Assembly (NCBI RefSeq): GCF_964355755.1
Contig: NC_092670.1
Location: 3,435,001-3,499,000 of the forward strand
Direction: 5' to 3'
DNA from: Antedon mediterranea
Taxonomy: Eukaryota; Echinodermata; Crinoidea; Comatulida; Antedonidae
Length of the DNA stretch: 64,000 nucleotides
The stretch's first letter is position 1, and each line of letters opens with the position of its first letter. Of the stretch, positions 33,689 through 45,121 are shown piece by piece. The position numbers and the translations under genes were made by a program. Below the pieces are notes generated by a model. It saw only the letters and a list, made by a program, of their open reading frames with translations. It had not been told where the DNA came from and made no database searches.

Positions 33689-36600
33689 CTATCTGTCTTC
33701 TTGATTCATCAGAGCAGCTTGCACTGACAATGCAGCTCCTGTACTAACTTCATCTTCATCTTTCTGTTATTTTATAAGAAATATTCAGTGTTAGTATAGT
33801 ACAATATTACTATATTACTGTCATTCAATATCATGTATAGCCTACTGCTGTGTATCTTTATCATTGACATATCTTCATAGTCAATATCATGACCATTCTT
33901 CATTTTGTCGTCAACATGAAATCATAATCATTGAATGTACATACCAATAATTCTAAGACCAGTAAATCACTCAACCGTTTCACTTCTCTAGGTTTTGCCA
34001 TTAACAGCTTTTCTTTTCTAAAAAATAAAATATTATTTTAATAAATTACAAACATTTCTCTTTTTTTTCCTCCTCCGATAACCAGACAACCTGCTCCTGT
34101 GCCGCCTCCTCAGTTTATGTGTAAATTGGTTTAAGCAAAATTAACATACATGTCGGAAATTTGCCTTTGAACTTAAGCTTTGTCTACACTATCAAACTAG
34201 TTTGACAACAAAAATGTGATGGCCCAAATATGGTAGTGATATGCCCAGATATGGTAATGATATGACATCATCATGTCCATGGGCACATCACATTTTTTTG
34301 TCACACGAAGTTTGATAGTGTAGACAAAGCTTTAGTAATTTTGTTCTTTCTTGCAAGGTATAGTTCCTGTAAATACTTAAATGAAAGAGCCATGATTTAA
34401 GTTTAGTGCTTGGTCAATTAATTGTGTATGAAATGATTATAACTGCATTATACCAATTATTATTAATTAGCATAAATAATACGCATGTAATGCCTTTTTA
34501 TTCTGTTATATAAGTACTGTATGTTGTGATTACCGTATATTACTTTTCCTCAAATTGGTTTGTATCTGCATAGTGTATGTTGCTACAGAGTACAATAGTA
34601 CGTATTGTGAAACACACCTGAGGTGGCCTGGTCAGTTGTTTATCATAACTTAATTTGTATGGTGGAGCATTAACGTCATTGTACCGTTCAGTCGTACGCC
34701 CCCACCTGGAATACTGTTCAGTCATTTTTAATTCAATTTCGTGTACACAATCTCAGCGTATTTATAATGTTCAGAACAAATTCATTAGATTCCTTACTCG
34801 CACTTGTCCTAATTTTAATGTTTCTCATATTTCTCTTGAAAATCGTAGAGTTGTTTTTGATATGGTATTTTTATACAACTCTTTCAATTCTGTTTATGAT
34901 TTTGGATATTGATTTTTTTTATGATAGTTTAAATGTATTTAAGGGTAAAATTGTTAAATCTCTATAATGTTCCAATCTTTGTTTATGTTATTGTTGCTTA
35001 TTTGAATGTATTATTATAGTTTATTATGTTTAGATTCAACCTGTTAGTGGCGGTTTCATCGCTGTTAGTTGTCAACTGAATAAAATAAATAAAATAAAAA
35101 TGAAAATATAAACAGTGTCTTATAAAAGTCAACATGGCTACGCATTTATAGTGTCTGTTACTGCTCTACTATTAGGTATAGTGTAGGAAGAGTAGAAAGA
35201 TGTGTTCATGTATTTAGTGTTAGTCTGTTACTGCTGTACTATTAGGTATAGTGTAGGAAGAGTAGAAAGATGTGTTCATGTATTTGTAAAAAGTATGGTG
35301 CTGTTAAAGCCAGCTTGTTAATAAAAAGGATCAAACTAGACATTGTGACATTTTGTAAAGTTTATCATTAATTACTATATTGCGTAGAAACGGCGGCCCT
35401 AGTGATCTTATTGCATGTCACAATAAAAGTGTATCTTGTGTTTACCTTTGATTTCATACTAACCTCCTCTTCTTCTTTTGTGTTTGAGTTGTGTATCTCA
35501 TGTTTATATTACCTTTGATTATTTCTCCCCAGGTGTCATCAGGAGGTATGGCTGTCATTTGTGTGGCAATCATCGATTCACTTCCCTCAACTTTACCCTT
35601 CTTTACTTTTGATTATACAATACTAACCTCAAATGACTCTTTGTATTTGATTTTGAGTAATTTATCTCATGTCAATATTATGTAGTTACCTTTCTCACCA
35701 GGTAACACACCAGGCTTTGAATAGTTGCTTGGCTACACTTATTTTTCACTATACAATTCCAATTCTTTTATCTGTACAATATCCCTTTAGTTTTGATTAT
35801 GGCAAATGAGTAGTTTATGCTCATGTTTATATACCTTTGATTATCTCCGTCTGTCTTCAACCCGCACACAAGTGGCAAATATAGAAATGTATTAGCTAGG
35901 GCCAACATTATGTGTTATGTCAAACAACTCTCACTATACCTTCTCTCAACTTTATACTTCTTTTCCTGAAACTATTCAACTAAACATTTCTGGTTTGTTT
36001 GGACCTATTCCACATTCCACAACTGAGCTGTGTAATTTAAGTGTCCTTCAGTAGTATTACCTTATTATAAAATTTTCTTTTCTTTTGTTTTGTACTATGA
36101 TTATTTATGTATGTTTATGATTATGTGAATGAAATAAAGAAAGAAAGAAGAATACTATTACCTCAAAAGGCTTTTTCTGTATTCCTTCTGTTTGGTCAAA
36201 AACTGAGCGTGCTCTCTAAGCCCCTCCTCGTGCATTTCCTGGTAATTTTGGTCTAGTTCACGAATACTGTGATACGTCTCATTTATAAGTTCTCTGTATG
36301 TTGGCGCATTTAAGGTGTGATCAGTTAAAGAAAAAGTATTTGATTTATTAACTACAAAGTAGCATTGCATCAGGGAGCTAAGTTAATTGGTCACTATTCT
36401 AATGTATTACTTTATACTACATTTGAGAATTACTTTTTCAAATGTACTTTAATAGTATGAATAATTTATAAGCAGTTGCTGTTGTAAAATCATTACAATA
36501 AAATAAACAAATAAAGCAACATATAACATTTCCTTTCTAAATAAAAATATTATTTTTGGATTCATATTAGTTTACTTTAAAGATTGTATTTAATTGAACA

Positions 36601-39600
36601 AATATCTTGTTATAAAAAATGATGATGTTTTACATTCAGTGGCACAGGGTGCAATGGACCCCACTTCTAAGGGGCCCTCCAATGCTGGCTTTGTTGTATT
36701 GGACTGCTCATGCTTTGAGGCCTTGGGTCCAGTAAGTGCTCGTAGCTATTACGTCACTGTTTACATTGTGCACTGGGTCGTTTTACACTAGTTCCAACAG
36801 TTGCATTTTTCTGAATAAAATTTTAAAAATATTCTAAAAAATGTCAATATGTTATTTTGCAGATGTAGCCAAGTCCTGAAAAATTGTGCTGGAATTTGGT
36901 CAAGTACCTATTTGTGCTTCCAACTGACCATCCATAAAAGTACTGATGAAGAAAGGTGCATAGTGAAAATAGAATGTTGCCAAGACTAAAGGATTGTAGG
37001 ACTAATAGATTCAGGACAACTACATACTAGGTAATATATGGTAAAAAGGATATGGAGGAAGACTCTTTATTTCTGTACGTTGTAAGTAGATGTCCATGCC
37101 AGCTCTTTTGTCTAACTTCTTTTGTCGCATAAAATGTTGCATCAAGGGACTCTGACCACACACGTTGAACGCACTTTTGGAAAACTGCGTACTCTCATAA
37201 ACTGGATGTGACTAAGAAATAAATAAAGAAAACAGTGTGAAAAAGGTCTCCAAAGGTCATGAAAAAATAGAGACTGGAAATCTGTTCTTATTTGGAATTA
37301 TCAGCATTGAGAAGGTTTCTGCATCAATAGAACAGCAACGCCAAAATCAAGTGGGTGAATTTGAAAAGAAATAGGTTTTTAAAACTACAGTACTCGTATC
37401 AAAAAACCTGTACATTGAATCAATAACAATTTAATTCATGTGCTTGTGCTATGTCGTTGAAATCAAGAGCAGTTTATACCCCAAAACCTTTTTCGTTAAA
37501 ACAAATTCCATACCTCAGGTGACAATGGTCTCTCCTTTCCTTTCAGTGACACTGTTGATGATTGCTTTAATGATGTGCTCTTGTCTGCTTTTTTCTTTCC
37601 CTCCAAACCTGCCTCAGACTTCTTTTTCAAACTACTCTGGCTATTTGATGTTTTGCTACTCTTCACCGTCTTTTGACTTAGAAGACTTCCTGATGCATCT
37701 GAAACATTCTCTGTGATTGGCTGCAAAGTCTTCTGACCTTTAACCTCCAACTTTTGAGACTGTTCATGTTTACTGGTTTTTTGAGCATTTGAAATAGCTG
37801 TGATTGTTTTTGGGTCAGAGTCGATTCCTGCTACACCAATATGGTCTATTGATGCTTTTCTCTGTGACATCAAATGTGATGTTTGTGAATTCTTTCTGGA
37901 TGTGTCTTCGTCGTGCATGGATGATCCTGGAGTTTCAAATTCAAAGCTAAAACCACGTCCTGCAATTACAATTTGTTTATTTCATTTTTTGCTCATAAAG
38001 ATCACAAATTACAATATTGAACAACAAAGACATAACAAGGAGACAAACAAATAAAAATGATGGTACATCAAGAAAATGAAAAAAAAAAAGACAAAGGACG
38101 GAAAGAATTGGACGCATGACAAATAGGAGCAACAAATTGGATCATTATAAGAACATAAAGTACCAACTCAAATATGCAGAAGTCTTCCACACAGGTCAAG
38201 ATTTTTGTACGAACCTATTCAGTTATTGTTTTTTTTTTAAGGAATTGTACAGTAACTCTCATTGTCATTTAAAAAAAAATAATTCTCTGTATTTGGAAGT
38301 TTAAAAAACTGAGACTGATGGACCTGTTTGATTGTTTTAATTCTAATACCTTTTTTGGAATCTTTTTGTATAATTTCAGCCTTCCTCATATCTGTTGGTT
38401 CAAGAGCTTTATAATTCCATTTCATCCATGTTCGGGGCACAACTTTAGTTCCAGCAATCCATTGAGAGGTCAACATACAAAGGTCTTCTTTAAAGTCATC
38501 GTTGAACTGCCGCCAGGAGTCTGGAAATGCTTCGCAGAAGCAGCAGTAGACAGACTGTGCTAGAAGATCAGGGTAGGCCTAGAGAAGTAATAAAGTCAAT
38601 TTCAAATTGTTCGTATGCATTGAAAGAAAATGTTTATATCAGTCAATTATCCCATTTTGCATAGGTGTGTGTCACCATGATTAAAGCTCTGTCTACACGA
38701 TCAAACTTTATGTGACAAAAAAATGTGATGTGCCCATATATGGACATGATGATGTCAAATCACTACCATATTTGGGCACATCACACATTTTTGTCACATA
38801 AAGTTTGATAGTGTAGACAGAGCTTTAAATATGGTAAAAATGCAATTACTGCATTGAAAGAAAATGTAAATAAATTCTCCTGAAACACATTTTATAGATG
38901 TTTTGTATACTGTGTGTCATCTAGTTTAAAACAAGATTTAAATTAATTACTGTAAAAAAAATCTCTTGTTACCTTAAAGAATACATCTCTATATTTAGGG
39001 TGTTTAGCATATAGTAACAGCTTTGCATAGTTGTGTGCCACCCGATTGAATATTTTTTCTTGATATGTTTTGCTTGGATGATAGCGATGTAAAAAAAACC
39101 ACCAAAACAAATCCTGAATGAAAAATATTAATCTTAATCTATAAACCTAAGTTAATTTCTGATAGTAAAAAAAAGAGTTTTTGGAATGTAGCAACAAGCA
39201 AAGGCATATTGTTTGATGCAGGTTATAACTTAAAAATAGATTTTGTTGTGATAAGTTGTAAGCTTAGCTAATATGCAGTTACTCATTTTTTAATTTAGAA
39301 AATGCAGCTGCACCAACAAGGCCTTGCTATTTACTCTTTTAAATCAACTAAAACACATACTGGATTTCAAGTTATAATATTTCATAAAAAAGAAAAGGTC
39401 TTTTGTCGTTTGATTAAGGTAAGTGACACAAATCTCGGGTTCTATTTCTAAAAACCCGACATCTGGAGTGAACACTGTGGCTCCGTTTTAAGGGATGTAT
39501 CATAGACTATGTATTAATGAAAACAGTCAAGTGTACTGCTTGATGTTGTAATTCAGTGTTGTATCCAATCAGAACATTTCCTAATAACGGGAGAATGATA

Positions 39601-42600
39601 AAACTTCTACTGTAATGATAATCATTGCCATGTGTCTGAACACCTTTGTTTTTTGTCTGAGGGTTCAATTTGACCTTGTTATCAGCATTGTACAGACCCT
39701 AATACTCCATAACTCTATTGGGTTTTAGCAGCATTTATTAGTGATCAAGGTGTACACAATACCTACCATCAGAATGGCCTCGGACATCTTAGAAAAGAAG
39801 AGGCGTTGGAACTCTGCTTTGTATTGATGTTTCTTGCTTAGACCAGTCTGCGCATTTGTTACTCTTTCCAGCATTTTGAGTACGTCAACATACGGTATTG
39901 GCGTCAGTCGGTCTTTCTCAAAACCAGGATACTGGTGTAACTGTGTGTCAAAGGTACATAAAACATATATGTCAAAGGTCAATAAAGGTCATAAAGGATA
40001 TACAATGTACAGTATGATCAAGTGTAAAATCTAATTTCCAATAATTGTATTGCTTTGTATTAATCTTGCAAATTAAAAGCAATTGGTGGCTCAGAAGAAC
40101 AAAATATAATAACCCTGGTGGTAGTGGTCTTTTACAAACAAGTATTATTGACAAATTATACCCTGTTCACACCTGCCAAAAGTAACAAGTTGTAATAAGT
40201 TGTAACTAAGGTTTCCATAGTGTAAAGACAATTTTCTGGAAAATCTCCTGAATCTCGGGAGAAAAACACACCAACAAGAGGCCCGTTATTTTTGTTCCAA
40301 GTTGTTGCTGCGTGCACGTGCATGCCCTGGTATCAAACTGACCAATCATCTAGTAATCAAATAGCACGCAACTATGCTTTCTCCAGAGATTGAAAAACAT
40401 GTAATAAATTGGGAGATCAAACCTGGTTACAAGTTGATAACAGTTTATGTGAAAAGGGTATAAAACTAAATTCATAACACTCACCTCCACCAGTTTTGGT
40501 CTGGTACTGGATGCCTTCTCTTTTGGCTTAACACAAACACACAAAATAACATTAGTATCAATAAGCAATATTGTTATACAATATACAGTATTCACAGCTC
40601 TATAAATAATATCTTTTTAGTCTTCCTGATAAATTTAATACATTTAAGATGTTTTTTTTTTAGTTGTTCAATTATATATTATTAGAATAATAATACCAAC
40701 AAATTTGCAACCAAAAAAAACAGATAAGAAATTATTTTACTTGTTTGCTCTTAGACTTGCCCCAAGTCTGTATTCATTGTCTTTTTTTTTATTTATTTGT
40801 TTTTATTTAGATTTTTGTTTGAAAATCCAAACTCAAGTAATACACGTATGAAACGCCATATGTGCAAACATATTTATATTTTTACTAATATTAAGACAAA
40901 ACTCCGTCTGGAGCCCAGACTAGTTTGCTCTATATTATTTTTTTTAATCTAAATTTAAAATTGTAGGCGTAAAGAAAGCAAATTTATATGTTACCTTTTT
41001 AGTCCCTTGTACTTTTTTCCAAACTTTCTGTTTGCCATCATTAAGTAAAGCTTTAAAAAAGTGTCAATATTGAAATCATGTTTGCTTTTAATTTGCAATG
41101 AGCATATTCATAATTGATATGGAGTTTTGATGGCAATCATAAGAATGAAATTGAATTATAGAACATGTTAATAAAATCGTATTACAAACTGGCCTAGTGT
41201 TAGTTACCACAACAAAACCAATTTTGTTTTATTTCTGATGTTTGACCAATCAGGATTGTTTGAGACACATTTATTATTATAAATATCATGAAGTACAGTA
41301 TTATGAAGGTTATTTTTAGTGCTAGATTGTACTTAGCTGACAGACCAAAGATAAGGTGCCAACTTGATTGTGATGATGTTGTAGTATTTAATTTAGTAGT
41401 AGTAGTAGTATTTATTTAATTTAAATATATAAACATAGTTAGGTATAAACACTATTAAAAGCAAAAAGGTGAAAATCATTGCATTTCCAGTGAAAAGGTG
41501 TTAATAAACAATCCAATGTGCAGCATACACCAAAACAGATAAAAACATTTGTAATTGTTTGAGCTACAGTAGGCCTATGTATAAATACAGATAAAGACCC
41601 ATAGGATATTGTTTGAGCTACAGCAGGCCTATGTATAAATACAGATACAGACCCATAGGATATTGTTAAGGATTATTAACCAAATAAAAATAAACAAAAC
41701 CCATTGAAGTTAGTAGATGACTGAAAAAATAAAGATTCCATTAACAAATGTTATCATTGAATAAAATGTGGTTATTAATACAGACACCCACAATTTTTTT
41801 TCACAGAAAAAACCATACCTTCATCTAGAGATAAATGATTACCTAAAATGGGATTAAGAATATGCATGCAGTTAGTGAGAAGAGAAAAGGATATTATTAT
41901 GTAGTTTTGGGAAGTGAAACAAAGGATATCATGATGATTAGGTAGTGTAAGAAAAGGGGAAAAGACCTTATGGAGTTTGTGGGAACAATAGGTAGTGTAG
42001 GGAAGTAAAAATAAGGATATGATGATTAGGTAGTGTAAGAAAAGGGGAAAAGACCTTATGGAGTTTGTGGGATGGGTAGAATAGATATCATGCAGTTAGT
42101 TCATTCAGGAAAGAGGATCAAATAATAATAAATTGCTTACTTGATTTCACAGAGTAAACTCCTGCAAATTGATTCAATTGTTTGACGTCTTGAGCTATAA
42201 AATAAATCATGATATTAAACTAATATAGTAATAATATGAATTATTGGAAAAATAATATGTAATAATTGATACTAAATGTGTTTTGGATTTTGTCATGGAA
42301 AAATAACATATTGCTATTATCATACCAGGGAGGTTAACTCCCTGATCATACTACTGTACTACAAGCCAGTGCACCAAATTTACTACACCATACACAATCA
42401 GTTAGTATCATGATTAGAAAGTTACAATACAAACAAGTCGGAGGACCTTTGGTAAGTATTCTGTCTTGGGGTGGTGAGGGCGTTCTACTCTCCTCCACAT
42501 TTGATCCTCTGCTGTCGATTACGAGCGAGGAGAACATCTGCAGCTCTCGGTCTAGGTTTGCAATTCGTTCGTTGACGCGTTCGATGCTGCCAACCAAGAA

Positions 42601-44434
42601 TGCTGAAAGTTCTTAATAGGAAAACACAAAAAGTGACACTAAATGCATGCGTTCCTGTGTTCAGATTCTCATATTTGCTTGATACTTGCTTGTGGGTCGG
42701 TTAACAAGCTAATTATAGCTTATATGACATTTCTTTCTTCTTTTTTCTGTACTATAATTATTGTATGACATCACGGTGGGAGTTTTATAAAGCATGGCTT
42801 TTTTATATTATTATTAACTGGTAAGCATAACTACTGTATGTTCTCTGGTATAATCCCCCTCCTATAGAACACGAAATTGGGCCAACTTTGTGGGGTAAGA
42901 TTATATACGGCCATACTGCGTTGAAACACCGGTTCTCGTCAGATCACCGAAGTTAAGCAACGTTGGGCCCGGTTGCGTTCTGGATGGGAGACCGTCTAGA
43001 AATCGTGGCGGGTGCTGTATATACTGGAGAGTGATGGTGTAATGGTAATGTTATGAACGATTTGCGCAATTAAAAATTGCGCAAAAAAATCCTTGCGCAA
43101 TTTGAAATTGCGCAAAGATTTTTTTGCGCAATTTCAAATTGCGCAATCAACTTGCGCAATTTCGAATTGCGCAAGAAAATCTTTGCGCAATTTTAAATTG
43201 CGCTGCACAATTTGTAAATTGCGCAAGATAGTTCTTGCGCAATATGACACCTTTGCGCAATTTGAAAACGAACTGTAAATTTTCCCATACATGGCTAGGC
43301 CTAGGCAGAGGAGTTTAAAATTTAGTATTTTATTATATAGGGTAAATAAGACCATTTCAATGAAGATAATGTTAATACTCACTTTTTAAGTTTTTAATAT
43401 TAGTTTAATAAGCTAGGCCATGTAACCTAGTCAGTATCAGTAGTCCAGACCCTAGCTAGGCTAGAGTAGTATAGCCGGCCGCCCGCGCCGCGCCCGCCTG
43501 GTGGAACACCACCGCTTCGTTTTCCTTCGTCGGTTCTTTGACGGTATGCTAACTTATAACAATATTTGCACTACTAAAATAAGGAAATGCGATATTTATC
43601 TTTAATTTTGAATCATTCTTAGAAATTACTATAAAAATATGGGTGTGCATGATTTCACAATCTGTCGAAAAACCTTGCGCAATTTGCAGATTACTTGCGC
43701 AATTTAATACGTTGCTTGCGCAATTTGAAACACATGTTTCAATTCAAATTGCGCAAGGATTTTTTTTGCGCAATTTTAAATTGCGCAAATCGTTCAAATC
43801 GCGCATAACAGTAATATCGGACTAGCATGTGATAGGCATGGGTTCGAGGTTATCTGTACCATACTAATTGCATCCTTAGGCAAGATGCTTTACTCTCATT
43901 GCCTAATCTGGTAGGCGCTGCACTGCTGGCTGCCGTGGGTCCGTGGAGGGCCTAATCCGAATTTCCTCACTGAGGACAAATATTAATACAAAATACAAAA
44001 AGTACTCAGGGAAACCCTCTAGGCTAGGCGCTGCCTCTGATTCAGGAAAAAAATTGATTGGTATTGTGGTATTTTATTATGCACGAGGATAGGCCTAGTA
44101 GTACAGAAATATATGTAGAAATTGGTGACACTAATCAAAGAGACCCATTCCCGGACCCATTGGTATAATGCAATAAATTCGTAGGCTAGAGGCCGTATGA
44201 ATATTCGCCCCTGGTAACGAGACGCCGAGTGCATGGCAACACAATCAACCTCGATTGAAAACAACAATCGACGGCTATTGATGACTAGCCTAGCTAGCTA
44301 GGCGAAAGGATACGAGCTTTGCGTGTCATTTGATCTTGTAATATTGATTGAGCATGATCAATATCTTCTTTAGTTTCTAGTAAATCTTCTCGGTAAATAT
44401 TCATAGGAGAATTAGCCCGATTTATATCCGCCAT
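33689..44434 (-). CDS. FAM227-family protein (FWWh region), 14 exons
   Basis: Exons on the minus strand: 44434-44314, 42611-42447, 42194-42141, 41842-41819, 41050-40995, 40526-40485, 39940-39767, 39113-38973, 38578-38350, 37959-37514, 37184-37028, 36351-36162, 34017-33945, 33763-33689. Phases agree throughout and the sum is 1947 nt, 648 residues. The family mark is the segment LHQYPGFEKDRLTPIP, then SEAILMDLFWWFFLHRYHP (about residues 205-223), then QSVYCCFCEAFPDSWRQF. Later come FNVCGQSPLMQHFMRQKKL and LQRTEIKSLPP, which vertebrate FAM227A/B also have in comparable form. The N-terminus has a predicted coiled coil (VGSIERVNERIANLDREL). A Ser/Lys-rich low-complexity exon (37959-37514) and a charged C-terminus follow. 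The molecular role of FAM227 is unknown; a link to cilia or sperm is only suspected. The first two donors (GTATCC, GTCCTC) are weak, so the N-terminal 95 residues are least certain. Closer to A or B cannot be told. Confidence 0.85.
34176..34331. mobile_element. MITE family E, copy 1
   Basis: The ends AGCTTTGTCTACACTATCAA are inverted, flanked by TTA. The body carries cccaaatatggtagtgat and tgatgtcat-type blocks. In the intron before the second-last FAM227 exon. Confidence 0.85.
34680..35098 (+). mobile_element. 5'-truncated LINE fragment
   Basis: The plus-strand frame has SVVRPHLEYCSVIFNS and SHISLENRRVVFDMVFLYN, matching the minus-strand LINE at 32275-33131, followed by a taaaataaataaaataaaa tail. 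It is in a FAM227 intron, antisense to the gene. Confidence 0.78.
35149..35288 (+). repeat. Tandem duplication, two units of about 71 bp
   Basis: gtctgttactgct...gtgttcatgtattt is repeated with few changes, inside a FAM227 intron. Confidence 0.85.
38685..38824. mobile_element. MITE family E, copy 2
   Basis: The ends AGCTCTGTCTACACGATCAA and the inverted AGCTCTGTCTACACTATCAA are flanked by TTAA on both sides. FAM227 intron. Confidence 0.88.
39590..39712 (+). repeat. Dispersed repeat shared with 15490-15620
   Basis: The diverged partner of that block; see there. FAM227 intron. Confidence 0.5.
40159..40460. mobile_element. MITE-like element, about 300 bp
   Basis: The ends TACCCTGTTCACA and the inverted TACCCTTTTCACA are flanked by TTA/TAA. 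It contains a second inverted pair around aacaagttg and caagttg. It ends 24 bp before the start of the FAM227 exon at 40526-40485 on its downstream side. Confidence 0.65.
41554..41663 (+). repeat. Tandem duplication, two units of about 53 bp
   Basis: attgtttgagctacag...gacccataggat occurs twice. FAM227 intron. Confidence 0.85.
41911..42072 (+). repeat. Duplication of about 70 bp with spacer
   Basis: Two copies of gatgattaggtagtgtaag...gagtttgtgggа-type sequence at 41911-41984 and 42002-42072. FAM227 intron. Confidence 0.75.
42903..43022 (+). rRNA. 5S rRNA-like sequence (SINE head, probably not a functional 5S gene)
   Basis: It has the length of a 5S gene and keeps the C-box-like ggatgggagaccg, but the paired helices carry mismatches. 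There is no T-run terminator just after it, and a tRNA-like segment follows. Best read as the head of a SINE; a diverged dispersed 5S copy is the alternative. Confidence 0.6.
43050..43810. mobile_element. Foldback element D1
   Basis: The ends GTTATG-acgatttgcgcaa and ttgcgcaaatcgttcaaatcgcgcATAAC are inverted. The arms consist of many short palindromes of the type ttgcgcaatttgaaattgcgcaa. The centre is GC-rich (about 43470-43545, ggccgcccgcgccgcgc). A short duplication gtaa(t) flanks it. D2 at 49366-50209 is the same family in inverse orientation. No protein. Confidence 0.8.
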
Positions 44435-44654
44435 TTCGTGTTTTTTATCACTATTTTCTAGTCACCGGCGTTTTTTGTTTATTATTGAAAATTTCTTTTT
44501 GTGATTGGTGGCGGTATTTAATTTGGTTGTGTATATATTATAATAATAGATTACTGTATACTTTTTACAACACAAAGTGTCTACTGCCTGTAATTTAAAT
44601 GATTAATTATTTATTTACTAAGAAATAAAGACAATTATTGTATAAAATTAAAAT

Positions 44655-45121
44655 CAACTAATATGGGTCAGCAAAGTATAGCATATAGAGGACCTAAGCT
44701 ATGGAATCAACTTATAAGAAATATAAGAGAGAGTGAAAATATATCAATATTTAAAAAACTATTACTAAATAAATGCATTAATAGTTATAAAGAAACAATA
44801 TATCTATGCGAAAACAACATTTGTAAAATATGTCTAACTTTAACTTAATTAATTACATTTTTGTATATATTCTGAGACTGATGTATATATATATGTTATA
44901 TTATAGTACGTTGTATTTTCCTTCATTTATTTACTACATGAAAACATTTTTTGTAATATATTTGTAAATTTATATTTTAAGTTAGGGTGCCACAGATTAA
45001 AAGCTTTGCTTGCTTGTGGTTATCCTGTTTTTCACACTTTATTGTACTTAATCTTTTATTTATATTTTTAAGAATGTTGTGTGAAAAATAAAAGAATCAA
45101 TCAATCAATCAATCAATCAAT
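44655..45121 (+). mobile_element. LINE 3' end with (aatc)n tail
   Basis: The frame SIAYRGPKLWNQLIRNIRES resembles the C-terminal end of LINE ORF2 proteins. The 3' sequence ends in five copies of aatc. Strongly 5'-truncated. Confidence 0.75.

Larger units (their letters stand above)
42903..44005 (+). repeat. Chimeric 5S rRNA/tRNA-headed SINE, split by foldback element D1
   Basis: 42903-43022 matches 5S rRNA over its full 120-nt length, with the promoter-region blocks cgaagttaagcaacgttggg and ctggatgggagaccg, but carries many differences from the metazoan consensus. After it, gatggtgtaatggtaa (A-box-like) ends at D1. Directly beyond D1 comes tatcggactagcatgtgat, then a B box gggttcgagg at 43842-43851. 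A SINE-body block, ccttaggcaagatgctttac, follows. Without D1 and one copy of its duplicated gtaa, the 5S part runs straight into a tRNA-like part. This 5S-plus-tRNA head is the design of AmnSINE-type elements. Located in the first FAM227 intron. Confidence 0.7.

Noticed and set aside
42410..42616. Plus-strand frame with a perfect GTAAGT donor at 42451
   Set aside because: Opposite strand of a FAM227 coiled-coil exon whose phases fit; no partner exon found on the plus strand.
42903..43022. Functional 5S rRNA gene
   Set aside because: Too many changes in paired regions, no T-run terminator, and a tRNA-like SINE part follows.
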